DNA from: Lutibacter flavus
GTDB lineage: Bacteria > Bacteroidota > Bacteroidia > Flavobacteriales > Flavobacteriaceae
Assembly (NCBI RefSeq): GCF_900188355.1
Contig: NZ_FZNX01000004.1
Span: 62,001 to 126,000 of the forward strand
Length of the DNA stretch: 64,000 bases
Direction: 5' to 3'
Part shown: piece after piece, positions 1-7,855 of the stretch
Position numbering within the stretch: position 1 is the stretch's first letter
Layout: the number at the start of each line of letters is the position of its first letter
Made by a program: the position numbers and the translations under genes
The notes under the pieces: model-generated
Told to the model about the DNA's origin: nothing
Database searches by the model: none
What the model saw: the letters and a program-made list of their open reading frames with translations, nothing else

Positions 1-50
1 TTAAGTAGTGCCTCTATATATATATGATCTGCGTGTGGTTTCTTATTCAT
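1..50 (-). CDS. Sigma-70 family RNA polymerase sigma factor, N-terminal fragment (cut by window edge)
   Basis: Only the first 16 codons lie in the window. An ATG on the minus strand at position 50 opens a frame reading MNKKPHADHIYIEALL. The pattern 'H-D-x-YIEALL' resembles, from memory, the start of sigma-70-like factors in Flavobacteriaceae, but sixteen residues are a thin basis and no domain is covered. It diverges from the lipoprotein gene that starts at 180. The 130-bp spacer carries an ECF-like promoter facing right, which would fit a sigma factor sitting beside its own regulon. It could be another short-headed protein; the flanking sequence is needed to decide. Confidence 0.4.
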   Translation of the reverse strand, partial: MNKKPHADHIYIEALL

Positions 51-93
51 TTACAATTGTTAATTGTAGCTAATTTAAAATTTTTTTCACAAT

Positions 94-136
94 AAGGGGT
101 AACAAATTTAAAAGAGGTTTGATATGTAAGTGTAAT
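94..136 (+). promoter_or_regulatory. Putative alternative-sigma promoter of the first lipoprotein gene
   Basis: The element is AAGGGGTAACAAA, then a spacer, then ATATGTAAGTGTAA. The same two blocks occur with exactly the same spacing at 1321-1363 upstream of the paralogous gene, while the bases between them differ. Conservation of two boxes at fixed distance suggests a -35/-10 promoter. The GGGGTAAC box is unlike the usual TTTG/TAnnTTTG promoters seen elsewhere in this window and fits an ECF-type sigma factor (inference). Confidence 0.55.
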
Positions 137-179
137 ACAAATTTAAAAACAAAAATATAAACAATAAAATCAGAAACAA

Positions 180-1238
180 ATGAAAACACAAACACAAAAT
201 TTCACAAACTTAAAAAATAGTAAAGTAGTGAGTAGGATTTTAAAAAATGTATTAGGATTATCAATAGTAGCAATTTTTGCTAGTTGTGTTCCAGATGGAG
301 GAAACGATTTGGAAATTTTAGAACCACAACCAGATGGGATTGCATTAAACAACAGATTTCAAGAAAATAGAATTGATGCAGTACAAGAGTTTACAATTGA
401 TGCTGTAACTGGAGGAATGATTACCGGAGCTCAAGGAACAAATGTAACTTTTCAAGCAAATTCTTTTGGAATAAATGGAAGTTTGATTACTGGAAATGTA
501 ACTATAGAATTAATTGAAATTTACGATAAAGCTTCAATGTTATTAAAAAACAAATCTACTTTAGGAATGAGAGTTAACGGAGATAAAGAAGCATTAAAAT
601 CGGCGGGAGAGTTTTTTATCAATGCAAAACAAGGAGCTAATGAATTAGATTTATTAGAAATGGCCGCTGTTGAAAGTAGACCAGTAGATTTTGCAGATTT
701 AGATGGTGGAATGCAAATTTTTAGAGGTGGTGAAGATAATGATTGTGATGGAATTGATGACGATTGTGATTGGGTAGCAGCTGATGAAGATGGGAATGGA
801 GAACAAGATGATGCGCAAATTAGAGATGCTCAAGGTGCAGATGGTGCATTTGCAACTTATAATTATAATATTGGAACGTTTGGATGGACAAACCTTGATA
901 GATGGTATAATTATGCAGGCGCAACAACTGAAATTTTTATTGATGTTCCAGATGGTTATAATGCAGATAATTGTGCGGTTTACTTATCGTATGATGGAGA
1001 GCCAACAGCATTGGCAAGAATGGATGTTTACAATACAAGTTTAGAGATGTTTACAGAACATTATGGATTAATTCCTGTTGGAATTGGAGTTCACATTATA
1101 ATGGTAACTGAAATTGAAGGGCAATTACATTATGCAATTCAGGGAACAACAATTGTTGATGATCACGTTGAAATAATTTCAAGCTTAAGTCCAATATCTC
1201 AACCTGCTTTAGAAAGTTTAATAAATGGATTGCCATAA
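180..1238 (+). CDS. Hypothetical surface lipoprotein, paralogue A
   Basis: A 352-residue predicted lipoprotein. The signal is long: a charged head of about 22 residues, a hydrophobic core and a lipobox ending at Cys36 (FASC). The first 20 residues are nearly identical to those of the next gene, as is most of the mature protein, so this is a tandem duplication. Residues about 75-160 (ITGAQGT ... TGNVTIELIEIYDKA) have the look of a beta-rich surface domain common in Bacteroidota lipoproteins, but I do not recognise a named family. Residues 186-197 read DNDCDGIDDDCD and lie in a very acidic stretch (about 184-213) resembling Ca-binding DxDGxxDD loops; paralogue B has a shorter, cysteine-free acidic segment there. 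The function is unknown. Confidence 0.7.
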   Translation: MKTQTQNFTNLKNSKVVSRILKNVLGLSIVAIFASCVPDGGNDLEILEPQPDGIALNNRFQENRIDAVQEFTIDAVTGGMITGAQGTNVTFQANSFGINGSLITGNVTIELIEIYDKASMLLKNKSTLGMRVNGDKEALKSAGEFFINAKQGANELDLLEMAAVESRPVDFADLDGGMQIFRGGEDNDCDGIDDDCDWVAADEDGNGEQDDAQIRDAQGADGAFATYNYNIGTFGWTNLDRWYNYAGATTEIFIDVPDGYNADNCAVYLSYDGEPTALARMDVYNTSLEMFTEHYGLIPVGIGVHIIMVTEIEGQLHYAIQGTTIVDDHVEIISSLSPISQPALESLINGLP

Positions 1239-1283
1239 ATAATATTACAGTTAGTGAACAGTTAGAAAATAGGTTAATAACTG

Positions 1284-1317
1284 GGAAAGACTATCAATTT
1301 TGGTAGTCTTTTTTTTT
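1284..1317 (+). terminator. Intrinsic terminator after lipoprotein A
   Basis: An AAGACTA / TAGTCTT stem around TCAATTTTGG is followed by a run of nine T. It separates the two lipoprotein paralogues, so each has its own transcription unit. Confidence 0.85.
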
Positions 1318-1320
1318 AAA

Positions 1321-1363
1321 AGGGGGTAACAAAATAGTGTGCCTGTTTATATATAAATGTAAA
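1321..1363 (+). promoter_or_regulatory. Putative alternative-sigma promoter of the second lipoprotein gene
   Basis: The element is AGGGGGTAACAAA, then a spacer, then ATATATAAATGTAA. It aligns without gaps to 94-136: the upstream box and the downstream A/T box match, and the intervening bases do not. It directly follows the terminator of the first paralogue. Confidence 0.55.
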
Positions 1364-1395
1364 ACTAATTGAAAAACAATAAAATTTAAAATATT

Positions 1396-2415
1396 ATGAA
1401 GGCACAAACACAAAAATTCACAAACTTAAAAAACAGTAAAGTTGTGAACAGAATTTTAAAGAATGTATTAGGATTGTCAATAATAGCAATTTTTTCAAGT
1501 TGTGTTCCCGATGGTGGAGATATAGAAATTTATGAGCCTCAGCCAAATGGAACTGCTTTAAATAACAGATTTGAAAACAATAGAGCCGATGCGATAGAAG
1601 AATTTACTTTAGATGCTGCAACAGGAGGAATAATTACAGGAACTCAAGGAACAAAAGTTGAATTTGCGGCAAATTCGTTTGGGATTAGTGGTTCGCCAGT
1701 AACTGGAAACGTAACAGTTCAATTAATTGAAATTTATGATAAGGCTTCCATAGTTTTTAATAATAAATCTACACTTGGAGAAAGAATAAATGGTGATAAA
1801 GAAGCTTTAAAATCTGCCGGAGAATTTTTTATAAATGCGAAACAAGGAGCTAATGAACTTGATTTATTAACTGCTGCAAAAGTAACAAGTAGAAATATAG
1901 ATTTAGCGGATGCAGATTTTGGAATGGGACTTTTTACAGCCGGCGAAGATTTAAATGATACTGAGGATTGGGTTGAAGCTGAAGAAGAAGTAAAAATAAA
2001 TGAAGCAGATGGAAGTATAGGTATATCGGTTACTTATAGTTTTAATTTAGGAAATTTTGGGTGGTCTAATTTAGATAGATGGTATAGTTTTGCTGGTCCA
2101 AAAACACAACTTTTTGTAGATGTTCCAGAGGGATATAATGGAGATAATTGTGCTGTGTATTTATATTACGACAATGAGGATACTGCAATTGCAAGAATGG
2201 ATACTTGGAATGAAGATGAAGAAATGTTTACAGAACATTACGGATTAATTCCAATTGGATTAGAAGTGCATATAATAATGGTTGCAGAAATTGATGGTCA
2301 ATTACATTATGCAATGCAAGGAACAACAATGGTTGATAATCATATAGAATTAATATCAAGTTTAATTCCAATTACACAATCGGAATTAGAAGTATTAATT
2401 AATAATTTACCTTAA
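1396..2415 (+). CDS. Hypothetical surface lipoprotein, paralogue B
   Basis: A 339-residue paralogue of the preceding gene, with the same long lipoprotein signal and Cys36 (FSSC). The body aligns throughout (TGTQGTKVEFAANSFG, GNVTVQLIEIYDKAS, SAGEFFINAKQGANELDLL and a conserved C-terminal half with NLDRWYSFAGP). The cysteine-containing acidic insert of paralogue A is replaced by a shorter EDLNDTEDWVEAEEE stretch. It has its own promoter and terminator. The function is unknown; its surface location is inferred from the lipobox and the phylum's habit of exporting lipoproteins. Confidence 0.7.
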   Translation: MKAQTQKFTNLKNSKVVNRILKNVLGLSIIAIFSSCVPDGGDIEIYEPQPNGTALNNRFENNRADAIEEFTLDAATGGIITGTQGTKVEFAANSFGISGSPVTGNVTVQLIEIYDKASIVFNNKSTLGERINGDKEALKSAGEFFINAKQGANELDLLTAAKVTSRNIDLADADFGMGLFTAGEDLNDTEDWVEAEEEVKINEADGSIGISVTYSFNLGNFGWSNLDRWYSFAGPKTQLFVDVPEGYNGDNCAVYLYYDNEDTAIARMDTWNEDEEMFTEHYGLIPIGLEVHIIMVAEIDGQLHYAMQGTTMVDNHIELISSLIPITQSELEVLINNLP

Positions 2416-2450
2416 AATTAAAAATTTTAATTAGTTGGTTTATAAATGAA

Positions 2451-2480
2451 GAAGCTGCCCAATTGGGCAGCTTTTTTTTG
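2451..2480 (+). terminator. Intrinsic terminator after lipoprotein B
   Basis: A perfect AAGCTGCCC AATT GGGCAGCTT hairpin followed by a T run. Confidence 0.92.
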
Positions 2481-2619
2481 GTATGTTTTTTGCTTTAACA
2501 TAATTTTAACATTTATCCTGATATTATTGATTTCGTCAAATTAATCTTCTCAATTCCACTCAATAGGATTAATTTAATATAGAAATCAGTAAAAAAGGAT
2601 GAAATAAAACTTATATATT

Positions 2620-3345
2620 ATGAAGAAAAAACATCCAAAAGCAAATTTAGAGAATTACAGTAAATTATTTGCACAATTAGGTTTAGTATTGTCACTATTT
2701 GTTGTTTACCTTTTAATTCAAAACAAAACTTTTGACAATCAAATTGCAATCTTATCAGATCAAGATAGGTCATTAATTGATGATACAGTTCCTCTGGTTG
2801 AAATTAAACTAGAAGAGCCAAAAAATGAGCATCAGCCCCAAAAAAAGGTGATTTTAGATGTAATTGATCAAGTTATTGATGAGACTGATATTATTGAAAG
2901 TATAATAAACCCAATTGATCCAGATGCTCCAGTTGATCTATCTAAAATGGTTGATGTAAAACCAGATGAGATTATTGATCCGAAAGATTATGTGATTAGC
3001 TTTGATTTTTTAGAAGAAGCTCCATTATTTCCAGGATGTAAAGGGACTAACGAAGAAAGAAAAGCTTGTTTTTCAAAACAAATTAGTAAGTATATCAGTA
3101 GAAAATTTAATTCAGGTTTAGCAGAACAATTAGGATTAAAACCTGGAATTCAAAGAATTCATACCATGTTTAAAATTGATAAAAATGGTAATATTATTGA
3201 TATTGAAGCAAGAGCACCGCATTTAAAATTAAAGGAAGAAGCAATTAGAGTTATAAATCTTTTACCAAAAATGGAGCCAGGAAAACAACAAGGAAAACCT
3301 GTTAAAGTAAGATATTCGATGCCAATTTTATTTAAAGTGGAATAG
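2620..3345 (+). CDS. TonB-like energy transducer protein
   Basis: A 241-residue protein with one N-terminal membrane segment (about 17-34), an acidic, aspartate-rich linker (about 45-125) in place of the usual Pro-Lys-rich spacer, and a C-terminal TonB-type domain (about 135-241). The end of that domain reads MFKIDKNGNIIDIEARAP ... LPKMEPGKQQGKPVKVRYSMPI. A conserved PLFPGCKG and a second Cys (KACFSKQI) precede the domain, as in many flavobacterial TonB homologues. TonB couples proton-motive force to outer-membrane receptors, but there are no exbB/exbD or receptor genes here, so the partner is unknown. It is followed by a close paralogue at 3551. Confidence 0.8.
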   Translation: MKKKHPKANLENYSKLFAQLGLVLSLFVVYLLIQNKTFDNQIAILSDQDRSLIDDTVPLVEIKLEEPKNEHQPQKKVILDVIDQVIDETDIIESIINPIDPDAPVDLSKMVDVKPDEIIDPKDYVISFDFLEEAPLFPGCKGTNEERKACFSKQISKYISRKFNSGLAEQLGLKPGIQRIHTMFKIDKNGNIIDIEARAPHLKLKEEAIRVINLLPKMEPGKQQGKPVKVRYSMPILFKVE

Positions 3346-3351
3346 TAAAAA

Positions 3352-3379
3352 AAGTCAACTTTTTGGTTGGCTTTTTTTA
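3352..3379 (+). terminator. Intrinsic terminator
   Basis: An AAGTCAAC / GTTGGCTT hairpin (one G-T pair) followed by a T run, just after the first TonB-like gene. Confidence 0.8.
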
Positions 3380-3550
3380 TGCCTAATTAATTGTTTTTCA
3401 ATGTTATATTTTGTAAATTTAATATGACGAATATCTTGTAAGAAACTTCAGTTTTACAAATTTATATTCTTGCAGTTTCTTACATTATAAATAAGGCTGT
3501 TTAAATACAGTTTACAATTATTTTTTTTGTCTCATTTAAATACGGTAGTT

Positions 3551-4282
3551 ATGGAAATTAAAAAAAACCCAGACGCCATTCTTGAAAATTACAGTAAAAT
3601 TTTAACAGAACTAGGTTTAGTATTAGCACTTTTTATAGTCTATGAATTCATTGAGATGAAATCATACCCTAGGCCTATAGAAGCGTTTTCTGCAATAGTT
3701 TTAAATGAAGATGATGATGAAGAATTGATTGAAATTGTGCCTATTGAGGTCGAAGTTCCTCCAGCCCCCAATGTCGCAATTCCTGATAAAATTGTTAAAG
3801 TTGAAGATGATATTGAAATACAGGAAACCATTATAGAAAGCACTGAAATTGATGAGTCAGATGCGGTAATCGTTGATATGAATAAGAACATTGTTGCAGT
3901 TGAAGAAGAAGAAGAGGTTTTTGAAGATGTTCCATTTGTTATAATTGAAGAAGTTCCAATATTCCCTGGATGCAAAGGAAATAGAGAGGAACTAAGAAAT
4001 TGTTTTTCAGATCAAATTTCAAAATTTGTTTTAAAAAGGTTTAATTCAGATTTAGCGTCAGATTTAGGCTTACAAGTAGGAAGCATTCAAAAAATATTTG
4101 TAATGTTTAAAATTGATAGAGATGGGAAAATTGCAAATATTCAAGCAAGAGCTCCTCATAAAAAATTACAAGATGAAGCTTTAAGAGTTGTAAGTTTGTT
4201 ACCAGAAATGACACCTGGAAAGCAAAGAGGTCGACCAGTTGGGGTTAAATATGGCTTACCAATAGTTTTTAAAATTCAATAA
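3551..4282 (+). CDS. TonB-like energy transducer protein, second copy
   Basis: A 243-residue paralogue of the 2620 gene. I chose the ATG at 3551 over an upstream TTG at 3527 because it aligns with the paralogue's start (MEIKKNPDAILENYSK against MKKKHPKANLENYSK). It has a membrane segment at about 20-37, a strongly acidic Glu/Val-rich linker with an EEEEEV run, the same PIFPGCKG and NCFSDQIS cysteines, and a C-terminal TonB domain ending LPEMTPGKQRGRPVGVKYGLPI. The negatively charged linker is the opposite of classical TonB. It is probably also periplasm-spanning; the cognate receptors are unknown. Confidence 0.8.
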   Translation: MEIKKNPDAILENYSKILTELGLVLALFIVYEFIEMKSYPRPIEAFSAIVLNEDDDEELIEIVPIEVEVPPAPNVAIPDKIVKVEDDIEIQETIIESTEIDESDAVIVDMNKNIVAVEEEEEVFEDVPFVIIEEVPIFPGCKGNREELRNCFSDQISKFVLKRFNSDLASDLGLQVGSIQKIFVMFKIDRDGKIANIQARAPHKKLQDEALRVVSLLPEMTPGKQRGRPVGVKYGLPIVFKIQ

Positions 4283-4299
4283 AATAATTGTTTTTAATA

Positions 4300-4328
4300 G
4301 AAAAATCCCGCTCTTGCGGGATTTTTTA
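4300..4328 (+). terminator. Intrinsic terminator
   Basis: AAAAATCCCGC TCTT GCGGGATTTTTT, a strong hairpin with a T tail. Confidence 0.93.
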
Positions 4329-4394
4329 TATAATTATGGTTTATAAAAAACTATATTTGTTATATAAAATGAGATAAGAATAATTATTAAAAAA

Positions 4395-5138
4395 ATGGAT
4401 ATCAATCAATATTTAGATTCAACATATTTAAAAACTGCAGAGCAGGCTAATATTTCAGAAAGTGAAACCAAACAAAATGTAATTGATTTGGTGAATGAAG
4501 CAATTGAAAATAATTTTAAGTTAGCCATGATTCGGCCTAAATTTGTTGCAATGGCAAGGGATATGGTAAAAGAGGCAAATTCGAATACTTTAATTGGAAC
4601 TGTTATTGGCTTTCACGAAGGAACGAATGATACTAATTTAAAATTGGCTGAAGCTCAACAAGCAATAAATGATGATGTTGATGAGTTAGATTATGTAGTT
4701 AATTATAATGCTTTTAAAGAGGGGAAAATAAACTTAGTAAAAGCTGAAGTTTATAAAGGAACTAAGTTGGCACTTGATAATAATAAAGTTGCAAAATGGA
4801 TTATTGAAATAGCAGCCTTAACAAATGAGGAAATAGTAGCTTTAACACAGTTAATTAGAGATGTTGTTCTTGAAAATTTTGGAGAAGAAAATGCAGCTGA
4901 TGTTTTTGTAAAATCATCAACAGGATTTTTTAAAACAGAAGGTGGAAAGCCAAATGGAGCCACTTTTGAAGCGATGGAGTTAATTGTTGAAAATGCAAAT
5001 CCATTACCGGCAAAAGCAGCAGGTGGAGTGAGAAACTATGAAGATGCAGTTAAAATGGTTGAAATGGGAGTTACACGTATTGGAACTTCTTCAGCAAAAG
5101 CTATAATAGAAGGCAAAATCTCTAAAGAAGGATATTAA
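4395..5138 (+). CDS. deoC: Deoxyribose-phosphate aldolase
   Basis: A 247-residue class I aldolase that splits 2-deoxyribose-5-phosphate into glyceraldehyde-3-phosphate and acetaldehyde in the cytosol (deoxynucleoside catabolism). The Schiff-base lysine is K173 in VKSSTGF. The second lysine sits in [10 protein letters not shown], and the DELDYVVNY strand carries the conserved Asp region. The length is normal for bacterial DeoC. The stop is 1 nt before the acetyltransferase gene, so they are probably co-transcribed, though no metabolic link is obvious. Confidence 0.93.
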   Translation: MDINQYLDSTYLKTAEQANISESETKQNVIDLVNEAIENNFKLAMIRPKFVAMARDMVKEANSNTLIGTVIGFHEGTNDTNLKLAEAQQAINDDVDELDYVVNYNAFKEGKINLVKAEVYKGTKLALDNNKVAKWIIEIAALTNEEIVALTQLIRDVVLENFGEENAADVFVKSSTGFFKTEGGKPNGATFEAMELIVENANPLPAKAAGGVRNYEDAVKMVEMGVTRIGTSSAKAIIEGKISKEGY

Positions 5139-5139
5139 A

Positions 5140-5715
5140 ATGAGTGAATATTTTGCACATGAAACAGCGGTTATTGATGAAGGTTGTGAAATTGGTGATG
5201 GAACAAAAATCTGGCATTTTTGCCATATTATGCCCAATTCAATAATTGGAAAAAACTGTAATTTAGGGCAAAATGTAGTTGTTTCTCCTAATGTAATATT
5301 AGGTAACAATGTAAAAGTGCAAAATAATGTGTCAATTTATTCTGGTGTAGTTTGTGAAGACGATGTGTTTTTAGGACCATCTATGGTTTTTACAAATGTT
5401 ATAAACCCCAGAAGTGCAATTGTAAGACGAGGTGAATATCAAAAAACATTGGTTAAAAAAGGAGCAAGTATTGGGGCAAATGCAACTATTGTTTGTGGTA
5501 ATAATATTGGGGAGTATGCCTTTATTGGGGCTGGAGCTGTTGTAACCAAAGAGGTAAAGCCTTATGCCTTAGTTGTTGGTAATCCTTCAAAACAAATTGG
5601 TTGGATTAGTGAATATGGTCACAGACTTAAATTTGACAAAGATGGTGTTGCTACTTGTTTAGAAAGTAAAGAAAAATATAAATTAAGTAATAATACTGTT
5701 GTGAAAATAGGATAA
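5140..5715 (+). CDS. Sugar N-acetyltransferase, left-handed beta-helix (WbpD/WlbB type)
   Basis: A 191-residue hexapeptide-repeat acyltransferase. Repeats run through most of the chain ([36 protein letters not shown] and so on). The family modifies UDP- or dTDP-3-amino sugars for surface polysaccharides. The diagnostic stretch [20 protein letters not shown] and GPSMVFTNV are typical of UDP-2-acetamido-3-amino-glucuronate N-acetyltransferases. It sits between deoC (1 nt) and remB (10 nt). A link with a Wzi-like capsule or gliding protein would make sense, but the true substrate is not determined by the sequence. Confidence 0.85.
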   Translation: MSEYFAHETAVIDEGCEIGDGTKIWHFCHIMPNSIIGKNCNLGQNVVVSPNVILGNNVKVQNNVSIYSGVVCEDDVFLGPSMVFTNVINPRSAIVRRGEYQKTLVKKGASIGANATIVCGNNIGEYAFIGAGAVVTKEVKPYALVVGNPSKQIGWISEYGHRLKFDKDGVATCLESKEKYKLSNNTVVKIG

Positions 5716-5725
5716 TTTAAATACA

Positions 5726-7789
5726 ATGAAAAACCTCTTTTTAAGCCTTCTACTTTTATTGTTTTCAATTTCAATGTTTTCGCAAGCAGAAAAGTATCCC
5801 GTTTTTAAAAATTGCGAATCAGAACAAGTTTCAAAAATAGCCTCTTGTTTTAAAAGTGAATTAAAAGATGCAGTATTATCGGAATTTAAGATTCCAAATA
5901 ATGTTTCTGAAGAAAATTTCAAAGGTGTTATAAAAGTGCTTTTTTTAGTTGATGATTCAGGGAATTTTAAAGTTTTATACGTCAATTCACCATACAAAGA
6001 ATTAAAGGCTGAAGTTGAGCGTGTTTTTAAAACCTTACCAACAATTACACCTGCAAAATATAACAACCATAATATTGAAATGCAATTTGTATTTCCAATA
6101 GCTATTCCTTTAAATAATAACAATCAAATTATAGAGGAGGTTATTGTAGAAGAAGTTGAAAAAGTTGAAATTTTAAAAACAGCAGTTGATATTTCAACGG
6201 TAAAAAACCTATTTCCTGAACACAGGAGTTCATTAAATATTCCCTACACACATGCTGAATATAATGGATATGATTCTTATTTGGATCAAGCAGGAAATTC
6301 ACATACTTCAATGAAACCTTATGTTTATTATGATGTAAATCAATATTTAGATTTGGATAAAAAAAAGAATGAATTGATAAAACCAAAATCCACTTGGTTC
6401 GGAAAAAAGTTATTGAATGAACATATGGCAAATGTAAGTGGGAAAGATTATTGGTTTACAATTGATCCAATGGTTGACTTACAAGTTGGAAGAGACAGTA
6501 AAGGGGTTAATACATTTAATAATACTAGAGCAATTCAAATTAATGGTGGGCTCGGTAAAAATCTTAATTTTTCAACAAGCTTTTATGAAAGTCAGGGGCG
6601 ATTTGCAAAATATTATAATGACTATGCAGAATTAATAAAACCAGATGGAGGAAACCCAGCAATAATTCCCGGTAGGGGAATTGCGAAAAGTTTTAAATCG
6701 GATGCATACGATTATCCTGTTGCTGAGGCATATTTATCGTATACACCTAGTAGTCATTTTAACTTTCAATTTGGAACGGGTAAAAACTTTATTGGAGATG
6801 GGTATCGTTCATTATTTTTATCTGATGTTGCTTCTCCATATCCTTATTTTAAAATAAATACTAATTTTTGGAAAATTAAATATACCAACCTTTGGATGTC
6901 TTTACAAGATGTTCGACCTGAGTTAACAGTAGATGGTGCATATAAACAAAAGTTTATGGCAATCCATTATTTAAGTTGGAATGTAACTAAAAAACTAAAT
7001 ATTGGTTTGTTTGAGTCAGTCATTTGGGATGATGCAAATGGAGGTAGTTTTAATGCGAATTATTTAAATCCTTTAATTTTTTATACCGCTGCAGAATTTT
7101 CAAGAGGATCTAGAGCTGGTAATTCTTTAATTGGGTTAAGCTTAAAGTATAAGCATAAAAATGTATCTCTATACTCTCAATTATTAATTGATGAATTTAG
7201 ATTTTCGGAAGTAACAAGTTCAGATGGTTGGTGGGGAAATAAAAATGGTGTTCAAATAGGAGCAAAGATTTACAATGCATTCAATGTTCAAAATTTATAT
7301 TTACAAGTAGAGTATAATTCTGTTAGACCTTATACCTATTCTCATGATGAATTGAACTATAATTACGGTCATAACAATCAATCATTAGCGCACTTATGGG
7401 GTGCAAATTTTAATGAAACCATTGGTATAGTAAGGTATTCCAAAAATAGATGGTATTCAAATGCTAAATTTGTTTTTGGACAAAAAGGATTTGACTTTTA
7501 TGATGGAAGTGATACTTTTAGTTATGGCGGAAATGTTTATAGAGATAATGATGACAGAGTTTCAGACTTTGGAAATGAAGTTGGACAGGGAAATTATGCC
7601 GCTGTATTTATAGCTGATTTACAAGCGGGATACTTGGTGAATCCTGCAACAAATTTAAAATTATTTGGAGGTTTTACTTACCGTAATTTTAATCCTAATG
7701 TACCTACGAATACATTTGATAAAACAAATACTACATGGATATCATTTGGTTTAAAAACAGATGTTTTTAATTGGTATTTTGATTTTTAA
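5726..7789 (+). CDS. remB: RemB-like gliding motility / Wzi-like outer membrane protein with N-terminal TonB-type domain
   Basis: A 687-residue exported protein with a signal peptide at 1-19 (ISMFSQ). Residues about 20-130 resemble the TonB C-terminal domain of the two upstream proteins (YPVFKNCES ... KIASCFKSEL ... LPTITPAKYNNHNIEMQF). The remaining ~500 residues are aromatic-rich beta strands. They include FQFGTGKNFIGDGYRSLFLSD, which resembles the Wzi capsule-assembly barrel signature. In Flavobacterium johnsoniae RemB is required for normal gliding. The match to RemB is from memory of the family architecture and the outer membrane position is inferred. It is the last gene of the deoC-acetyltransferase-remB run. 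Confidence 0.72.
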   Translation: MKNLFLSLLLLLFSISMFSQAEKYPVFKNCESEQVSKIASCFKSELKDAVLSEFKIPNNVSEENFKGVIKVLFLVDDSGNFKVLYVNSPYKELKAEVERVFKTLPTITPAKYNNHNIEMQFVFPIAIPLNNNNQIIEEVIVEEVEKVEILKTAVDISTVKNLFPEHRSSLNIPYTHAEYNGYDSYLDQAGNSHTSMKPYVYYDVNQYLDLDKKKNELIKPKSTWFGKKLLNEHMANVSGKDYWFTIDPMVDLQVGRDSKGVNTFNNTRAIQINGGLGKNLNFSTSFYESQGRFAKYYNDYAELIKPDGGNPAIIPGRGIAKSFKSDAYDYPVAEAYLSYTPSSHFNFQFGTGKNFIGDGYRSLFLSDVASPYPYFKINTNFWKIKYTNLWMSLQDVRPELTVDGAYKQKFMAIHYLSWNVTKKLNIGLFESVIWDDANGGSFNANYLNPLIFYTAAEFSRGSRAGNSLIGLSLKYKHKNVSLYSQLLIDEFRFSEVTSSDGWWGNKNGVQIGAKIYNAFNVQNLYLQVEYNSVRPYTYSHDELNYNYGHNNQSLAHLWGANFNETIGIVRYSKNRWYSNAKFVFGQKGFDFYDGSDTFSYGGNVYRDNDDRVSDFGNEVGQGNYAAVFIADLQAGYLVNPATNLKLFGGFTYRNFNPNVPTNTFDKTNTTWISFGLKTDVFNWYFDF

Positions 7790-7795
7790 AATAAA

Positions 7796-7824
7796 AAAAA
7801 TGGAGCTTGATAGCTCCATTTCTT
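7796..7824. terminator. Terminator between convergent genes
   Basis: An AAATGGAGCT TGAT AGCTCCATTT hairpin with A- and T-runs on its two sides. It lies between remB and the leftward CoA-transferase and could serve both. Confidence 0.85.
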
Positions 7825-7855
7825 AATTCAAGAAAATTATTAATTCAAAATAATA

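Noticed and set aside
14-25. TATATATATATA run as a microsatellite
   Set aside because: It is within the probable coding start of the left-hand gene and too short to matter.
170-352. 60-codon minus-strand open frame across the first lipoprotein start
   Set aside because: It is a shadow of the clear lipoprotein gene, rich in Phe/Leu/Lys from the reverse strand of coding sequence.
3640-3975. 111-codon minus-strand open frame opposite the second TonB-like gene
   Set aside because: Its low-complexity Ser/Thr/Ile composition is the reverse reading of the acidic Glu/Asp-rich linker.
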